This document shows, piece by piece, positions 58,322 through 64,000 of a DNA stretch of 64,000 nt. Positions within the stretch are counted from its first letter, which is position 1, and each line of letters starts with the position of its first letter. Source of the DNA: Batillaria attramentaria (taxonomy: Eukaryota; Mollusca; Gastropoda; Batillariidae); NCBI GenBank assembly GCA_018292915.2, contig JACVVK020000286.1:452001-516000 (forward strand), read 5' to 3'. Position numbers and translations under genes: made by a program. The notes under the pieces were generated by a model. The model did no database searches, was not told where the DNA came from, and saw nothing but the letters and a program-made list of their open reading frames with translations.

Positions 58322-58944
58322 TACAGCTTGTACAACATAGAACGGCAGTAATCTTAGGCAAATTACATGACTCATTTTTCCCTACCACATACTTGACACA
58401 GTAACGGTTTGAAGCTTAGGCAATATCTCCTTTGCTCGTTACATAATGGTTTCATTTCTCGAAAATGGCCCTGATTTCATTTCTCAATCAAACAGTGACC
58501 ATATCAGTGTTCGTAGCGGCAGCTATGCGTGACCGGCAGTTTCATCTATCTCTGTCCTGGTTGAGAAAAACTTCACGAATTTGTGTATTCAGTATTGACA
58601 GCCTCTGTTCGCACGTCTGGAGTTGCTACCCAAAACCCCAACCCCACCCCAGCTTCATGCCTTTGCGCCATCAACACGCACACGGATCTCTTCTTCAGTG
58701 TCCTCTCTATGGAGAGAACCTACCGTCTATCTGAAGCAGGACACGTAGAAGGCAGTACAGCTGTACTCAGAAGACATTTTTTGTGGGTTTGTTTGTCAGT
58801 TACAGCGATTTCTGAGAAAACCGGATTTCGCATTCTTCGTCAGACATAGAACTGCATAGTGATTGTCGACGACAGAGTGGAGGAACGGCAAACCAGTCAC
58901 AGCTAGACTATGAGACGTAAGTGTTGTCAAACATTGTCAGTGGG

Positions 58945-58978
58945 ACCGAAGACCGTAGATTATCTACGGTCTTTGGTG
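58945..58978. repeat. Hairpin-forming inverted repeat
   Basis: AAGACCGTAGAT and ATCTACGGTCTT are perfect 12-base arms around a single T, extended by further pairs with one G-T mismatch (ACCGAAG / CTTTGGT). Confidence 0.8.
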
Positions 58979-60465
58979 GGACTGAGCAAGCGATCATGTG
59001 ACCAGGTGGAGTGTACCACGCGTAACACTTCCTGTGCAATCCTTGTATAATAATATGCACAGATCGGTGACTCGTTCACGCCATAACCGTGTTTACGACA
59101 GAGGTATGCGTCTAGCGGTTTCTCAGAAAAAGTGTCTTTGGGCGTTGTAAGGGGCATTTAGTCGAGCCAAAACGGCCAAAAGACATGGACCAAGCACTTA
59201 AGATTGTGAACACGACGCAAATATTGGAGGACATAATAATTCCTGTCGCAAGTATTACGTAAGTTAACTCGATGAACAATTGACGTAAATTCCATCAATC
59301 TTGTAGTAATTCCGACCCGACCAATGTAAACCAGTCTAGGACACATTTCCATGTAATATCAATTGATGTCTGTTACCACGAGCTTCATATTCGCATCGAC
59401 CGATTCATTTTTAGAAATAAAGACTTGTTACTTTCTTACCAAGGCGGACACATGTCCTGTCATTTCTACGCCACAGTGGACAGTAGTTATGGTAAACGTC
59501 CTATACTTTCACGGCCAGCCAGGACATTTGTCCTAGTATTGTTCCTACAGATATCAATATCTAATTCAACATGTGTGTCTGTGTCTGTTATTGTGTTTTG
59601 TGTTGTTGTTTTTGTTGTTGTTGTTGGGTTTGTTTTGGGGTTTTTTTCCTTTCAATTATGAGTATGAGGACCCGTATCGTGTCGTTTTACACCGACGAAA
59701 ATATTTGTATATTTAGGGGTACCGTGTGATGGATTTTCTCGACAACGAATTTGCCTGAATTTGCCTGGTGAACACTGCCTAATCCGTTGAATGTTATGGC
59801 TGACAGCGTACAACTTGTTAAGCAGTTACACTGCGGCAAACGGCCTGCTGAAACGACTTCGCGAGCGATTTGTGAGGTTGTTTCGATACTGTACAGTATT
59901 GTAATATATTTACACCTTACACCGATGATGATGATGTTTAAACCACTCTCGGCCCAGCCGCCTTTTGCGGCCTGAAAATGGAATTGCGTGGGCGTTTAAA
60001 ATATAAATGGGGAAGTTTTTCTTTGCTCAGCCACCGACCAAGGCATTACGAATCACACGGATGTCACCAAGCCCTGGGCCGTAAGGAAATATCGACTGCC
60101 CATCACAAGCAAAGGTCCGGTTTTGGTGAACTCTGGACCGGAACTAAGCTGAGTGGAACACAGAATGAACGACCGTCGACGCAAATTTTGCTTGTGAAAG
60201 TTGAATATTTTTCTTTCGATATTCAGGTTAAATAATCGGCGTACACATACAGTTACTATGACTTCAGCCATGTCACGCTTTTCGCGCACGAGTAGCCAGC
60301 GTTTTAGAATCTCTCTCAGTTTTGGCCCTGTGTGGGAAAATCAGGCAGCATTTACGGTTCCTTGACGGCTCTTATTGCGGCAAACACGAGTATAATCAAA
60401 GTGCAACACTCCCACTAAACCAAATGAATTATGATTTTGTTGGTGAGTTAATTATGAATTAATTA

Positions 60466-60469
<4 letters not shown>

Positions 60470-60525
<56 letters not shown>

Positions 60526-60590
60526 TTCATCATCATCCTTACGTGGTGGAAAAGGACTCAAACTCCCAAACACCCACCCACCCATCCACC

Positions 60591-60621
<31 letters not shown>
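60470..60621. repeat. (TC)n tracts around a SINE tail fragment
   Basis: (TC)n at 60470-60522 and 60594-60621 flank 60536-60592. That fragment carries the tRNA-SINE tail (ACGTGGTGGAAAAGGACT, then ACTCCCAAACACCCACCC). Confidence 0.9.
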
Positions 60622-60626
<5 letters not shown>

Positions 60627-60698
60627 GTGACAATCTGATTAGATTTGCGAACTGAACCATGCCAGTCAGTCTTTCAGATCAGCAACCTAAATTTCACT

Positions 60699-60702
<4 letters not shown>

Positions 60703-60757
<55 letters not shown>

Positions 60758-60786
60758 GCACGCACGCACGCACGCACACACACACA
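60703..60786. repeat. (CA)n(CGCA)n microsatellite
   Basis: About 25 CA units are followed by six CGCA-type units and more CA, then a short GA run to about 60797. Confidence 0.95.
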
Positions 60787-61029
60787 TCGAGAGAGAGGGG
60801 GGTGTTTTATAGTGTCAGTAACGCTAGCCAGCTTCTGAGTGACGCTGTCACGCGCCGGTTCTTGTCTGAGCGGATGTTATTCATGGCTCTTAACAGTACA
60901 GCTGATAGTCATCAGGCCACTCCAGAAAACCCTTCCTGTTTGTGGACAGCATGCCCTTTGTTACTTTTCCCACAAATCTACTTTGGGAATTCTCAAGGAA
61001 AATACTAATGATGTAACTAGAGGGTGGCA

Positions 61030-61106
61030 TGGCACGCATGCGCAATGAACCTTGTTGATCAGTATGCGTCTTGCTGAGGACGGCCATGCAGAATGGAAAA
61101 CATCTC
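61030..61106 (+). promoter_or_regulatory. Candidate first exon/promoter of gene E
   Basis: GCATGCGCA at 61036-61044 resembles an NRF1-type core promoter site. About 60 bases on, ATGGAAAACATCTC meets a donor-like GTAAGTG at 61107. A 5' untranslated intron from here to the acceptor at 62064 would be about 960 bases. This is weak evidence without transcripts. Confidence 0.25.
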
Positions 61107-62064
61107 GTAAGTGACTTGGAATGGTTAGGCTGTTGCTGTGTTGATGTGCAGACCGTATGGCCAGAAAAAATCAGTTTTTAGCTGTTGTTGATCTGCTGCT
61201 AACCTCAGACAAATCTTTAAAGGAAAAAAAATACCAACAACCTACATTGGAAACAGTTCTCGGCGAGCTATGTGATATCCAAGATGTTTAACCTCATCTT
61301 CTAGCTTTCGGGCGATTTTATTTTAAACTTTATTTTTCGACAGCAGAGCTTTCAAATTATACAGTAGTAAACAACGAAGTGTTTGTTTCTGAGAGAAACA
61401 CAACCATTCAATCCATGCAATGTTTTTTTGTGTTTTTTTTTTCTACGTGCAAGGCTCGGCCGGTCGTGTATTTTGCACTTGCAAAACCGAAGAAACTGAA
61501 AGTGTTGTGTGTCTAAAATAGCGACCCGGAAATTTCTGGGGAAATCACTGTTCGTGCACTGCTTACCAGCATTATCAGTGATTAGTGTAGGTTATCAAGA
61601 TGTTGTTTTTCATTTGTAGATACGAAAACATATTCCTCTTTTATGCAGAGAGTGAAATGTGAAGTTCAAATATTCTGCAAATTGCAGTATTTGATATTTA
61701 CAGTTTACTGTAGTTTCCTCCTGTACACTGTTCAGTAGTTTGGATACACCGGAACTGTCGTTAGTCGAGCCAGCAAAAGACGTGTGGTTGGTCTTTCCCA
61801 TACTAATATAATTAGCAAAGAGAACCCGGATTTCTACTAATAAGGCCCACCGCATAACTGAAACAGTCACTTCGGGTTTGATAAAATGACCTTACATGTA
61901 TGCAACACAGCCACACTGTTTCTGAGAGTAACATTGTCACCAAAACAGTTGCATTAGCTTTTTGTGGGCAGTCCTCTAAATCGTAGATTCTTTTTGCTTC
62001 TATACTGTTCCCATTCTCTGAGAATTGATGTATAATAATGCCAAATATACATGTTTTATTTCAG

Positions 62065-62170
62065 ACAAAACCAGCACTATGTAAGACAAACGGGTATATG
62101 GCATTCATAAGAGGAGTTAGTTGAAGGATATGACGGTTCAGTGAGGTCCTGGACTAAGCATCAGTTCATC
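62065..62170 (+). other. Probable 5' untranslated exon start of gene E
   Basis: A good acceptor (gttttatttcag) ends at 62064, about 105 bases before the start codon. This parallels gene D, where the acceptor lies 38 bases before the ATG. Confidence 0.45.
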
Positions 62171-64000
62171 ATGGCTTCTCCCCAGAAAATGCCCACCACA
62201 TTTTATAACAATCTTGCAAACGCTGAAACACCTAGAAAGGACTCAACTGAGAGGAACGAAGAACTGTGTGACGTTAAATGTGTCATCAAGAACTGTGATC
62301 AAAATATAAAGACACCTGACGGTCCTTTTTCGAGGAACCCGGTTTCGCTTGGCATCAAGGATTCGAGTTCTGGGCGCCAAATTTGGGATGCAAAGTCGCA
62401 GGACGATGACGACACGCTTGGCAACACAGCCCAGTCACCGGAAGCACTCCGCGACAATTATAAACTGGACAAGAGGGAAGGGGGCGCAGTTACTCTTACT
62501 CAAGTTTCATGCAAAATTCCTGGCAAACCATTCTTTCATCCAGGTAGTCTACAGCATGTGAAGATTCAGAGACGACAAGACGAAACTCATATTCCCCCCG
62601 TTCTCCACTGTGATTCCGAAAACAATACGGTGTCACCAGGTGATGCCGGAGCCAGGCCGAAAACACCCAGAAGTTATAAAACAGTCGGTAAATCTGAGAA
62701 TGAGTCTCAAAATTCTTGCAGCCATGCACCTAACACCCCTCCCGAGGTTAATGGCAGCTCTTGCAAGGTACCCTCTACCGAAAATGGTGGATCTGCAGAC
62801 CTTACAAAACCCAGAAATGTCTCCAGCAATCACTCGGACAGTAAAGATAACGGCTTTCTGGTGCCCAAAAGCTTCCATAAACCTCCTGAAACTCACTCCC
62901 AACACGACGCCTCCCAGACTCACAAGAATGGCCCCTACAGTCTACCACAACCACGAAGCAGTCGGAAGCAGTATGATCTTAAAGGAGAGAGCTCCAGCTC
63001 TGGTGATCCCAAGAGCCATGGTGACACTGATGAGAATGGATATTCCTTTGACAAAACCTCCTGTGACAACTTTTTGAGTGAAACTTCCGACGTTTCCAGT
63101 GACCCTAGTAAGGTTTCCAGTGAATCTGACGTTGTTCCCAGAGGCTCTAGTGAAATCATCGTCAGCAGTAATGTTCCCGAATCAAAAAATGACCCTGAGA
63201 AAAAGTTCTTGAGTGGCGGTACTGGCGCTGACGCTGAAGCGAACAGTGTGGCTGCTGAAGTGGTAGCATCAGCTGGCTCTGATGATATTCCCGAACCTAC
63301 CAAAGTCTCTCACGATGCCGCTACAGTTACAGATCAGGCGGCAGATCATTCTGATCAAAGACGTGCAAGTACAGACCACTCGGACACATGTGAGGTTCAA
63401 CCTGATATGGCACCCAGTTCGGGATCGATAGCACAAGAAACTTGTCTTGATACTACACAGAAGCTGTGCATTGCAGCACCGGCCAAACTACCGGAAACAT
63501 GCTTCTATAAGAAACTCCTGAGGCAGGAACGCCGCATGCAGTCCTATTCGAGTTCAAGGAGAGCAGGACCGAGACGACCTCATCACCGCGCTGTAGAAAC
63601 TGTAACCGCACCTCCTGCAGCGTTTGTGACTAGTGCGTCGATTCCCACGCCTGCAGCAGCCATCCCCTTTACCTCACAACAAGCCTCAACCACCTGCACA
63701 CCACATGTTTCCGCACAACCCGTGCCGAACTCCAGCTATCCCAGATCTGTGCAAGTTCATCTTGGCCACGGAGGGTTTCCGGTATCTAGCTCCATGTTCA
63801 CTTCGAATCCTCCAGGTGCCCTTGTTACAACCGCCTCGACTCCGACGTCTGCGGTGGCTTTCACGAGTTGCACATCTTCGGTGATCACAACGGCCTCTTG
63901 TGATTGTCGGTGGTCAACGGTCGTCTCAAGCACATCCTCTGAAAGGAACGTGTCCACAAGGTCCACAACAACGTGCCCGCCAGTTTCTTCTGTCAGTGTC
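62171..64000 (+). CDS. Gene E exon 1 (partial): fifth member of the RING array
   Basis: An open frame starts at ATG 62171 and runs 610 codons to the window edge with no stop. The encoded region is polar and low in complexity: Asp run near residue 80, Ser/Asn/Pro/His-rich through the middle, a D-V-S-S repeat zone near residues 300-330, an Arg-rich cluster (RRAGPRRPHHR) near 463, then an Ala/Ser/Thr/Pro-rich stretch. No domain is recognised. Its plus-strand position, preceding 5' acceptor, length and composition match the first exons of genes A to D, so I infer that two micro-exons and a RING exon follow beyond the window. The RING itself is not seen. A 155-codon frame at 62610-63077 is a shadow in another frame. 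Confidence 0.8.
   Translation, partial: MASPQKMPTTFYNNLANAETPRKDSTERNEELCDVKCVIKNCDQNIKTPDGPFSRNPVSLGIKDSSSGRQIWDAKSQDDDDTLGNTAQSPEALRDNYKLDKREGGAVTLTQVSCKIPGKPFFHPGSLQHVKIQRRQDETHIPPVLHCDSENNTVSPGDAGARPKTPRSYKTVGKSENESQNSCSHAPNTPPEVNGSSCKVPSTENGGSADLTKPRNVSSNHSDSKDNGFLVPKSFHKPPETHSQHDASQTHKNGPYSLPQPRSSRKQYDLKGESSSSGDPKSHGDTDENGYSFDKTSCDNFLSETSDVSSDPSKVSSESDVVPRGSSEIIVSSNVPESKNDPEKKFLSGGTGADAEANSVAAEVVASAGSDDIPEPTKVSHDAATVTDQAADHSDQRRASTDHSDTCEVQPDMAPSSGSIAQETCLDTTQKLCIAAPAKLPETCFYKKLLRQERRMQSYSSSRRAGPRRPHHRAVETVTAPPAAFVTSASIPTPAAAIPFTSQQASTTCTPHVSAQPVPNSSYPRSVQVHLGHGGFPVSSSMFTSNPPGALVTTASTPTSAVAFTSCTSSVITTASCDCRWSTVVSSTSSERNVSTRSTTTCPPVSSVSV

Larger units (their letters stand above)
55648..62064. 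other. Intergenic DNA between genes D and E
   Basis: No gene is supported. Gene D 3' untranslated sequence probably continues after 56191. A dispersed core repeat lies at 56946-57005, AATAAA at 57986-57991, GT/GA and ACGC/CA tracts at 58018-58321, a hairpin at 58945-58978, a TC-rich region with a SINE tail at 60470-60621, a CA/CGCA tract at 60703-60786, and a possible gene E first exon near 61030-61106. Confidence 0.45.

Noticed and set aside
62610..63077. 155-codon Pro/Met-rich ORF, and antisense ORFs at 62633-63303
   Set aside because: They are shadows of the gene E frame, which is open for 610 codons from 62171 to the window edge.

Overview
The window looks like nuclear DNA of an invertebrate animal, most likely a mollusc and possibly a gastropod. 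It has spliced genes with GT-AG introns, very dense (GT)n/(CA)n and (GA)n microsatellites, a CR1/Jockey-group LINE, tRNA-headed SINEs, and hAT-like and PIF/Harbinger-like DNA transposons. The taxon is my inference from this texture; no search was run.

The main content is a head-to-tail array of five paralogous genes, all on the plus strand, called A to E here. Their start codons are at 3222 (A), 22962 (B), 32646 (C), 51403 (D) and 62171 (E, which runs off the right edge). Genes A to D share one plan: a first coding exon of 1.7-2.1 kb encoding a low-complexity, probably disordered region, two tiny exons of 52-61 bases, and a last exon encoding a C-terminal RING zinc finger that ends close to the stop codon. 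Intron phases are 1, 0, 1 in all four genes, and the joined frames close exactly at 768, 664, 776 and 814 residues. The RING has IAP/MDM2-like spacing, but no BIR or other recognisable substrate domain precedes it. The long first exons share almost no sequence, while the RING exons and splice pattern are kept. I read this as a lineage-specific family of putative E3 ubiquitin ligases in which one catalytic module is carried by fast-changing tails. No pathway can be assigned from sequence.

Layout: 1-2.8 kb, microsatellites and a GC-rich block; 2.8-6.8 kb, gene A; 6.8-11.2 kb, dispersed repeat and AT-rich DNA; 11.2-15.0 kb, a LINE with an intact endonuclease-reverse transcriptase ORF; 15.0-22.9 kb, a block strongly enriched in CAGT/ACTG that holds a SINE, a 1.2-kb Harbinger-like element with a transposase fragment, and a LINE remnant; 22.9-27.5 kb, gene B; 27.5-32.6 kb, repeats; 32.6-36.7 kb, gene C; 36.7-51.3 kb, repeats including a 2.27-kb hAT-like element with exact 8-bp target duplications, a broken zinc-finger gene and a 72-bp minisatellite; 51.4-55.6 kb, gene D; 55.6-62.0 kb, repeats; 62.1 kb to the end, the first exon of gene E.
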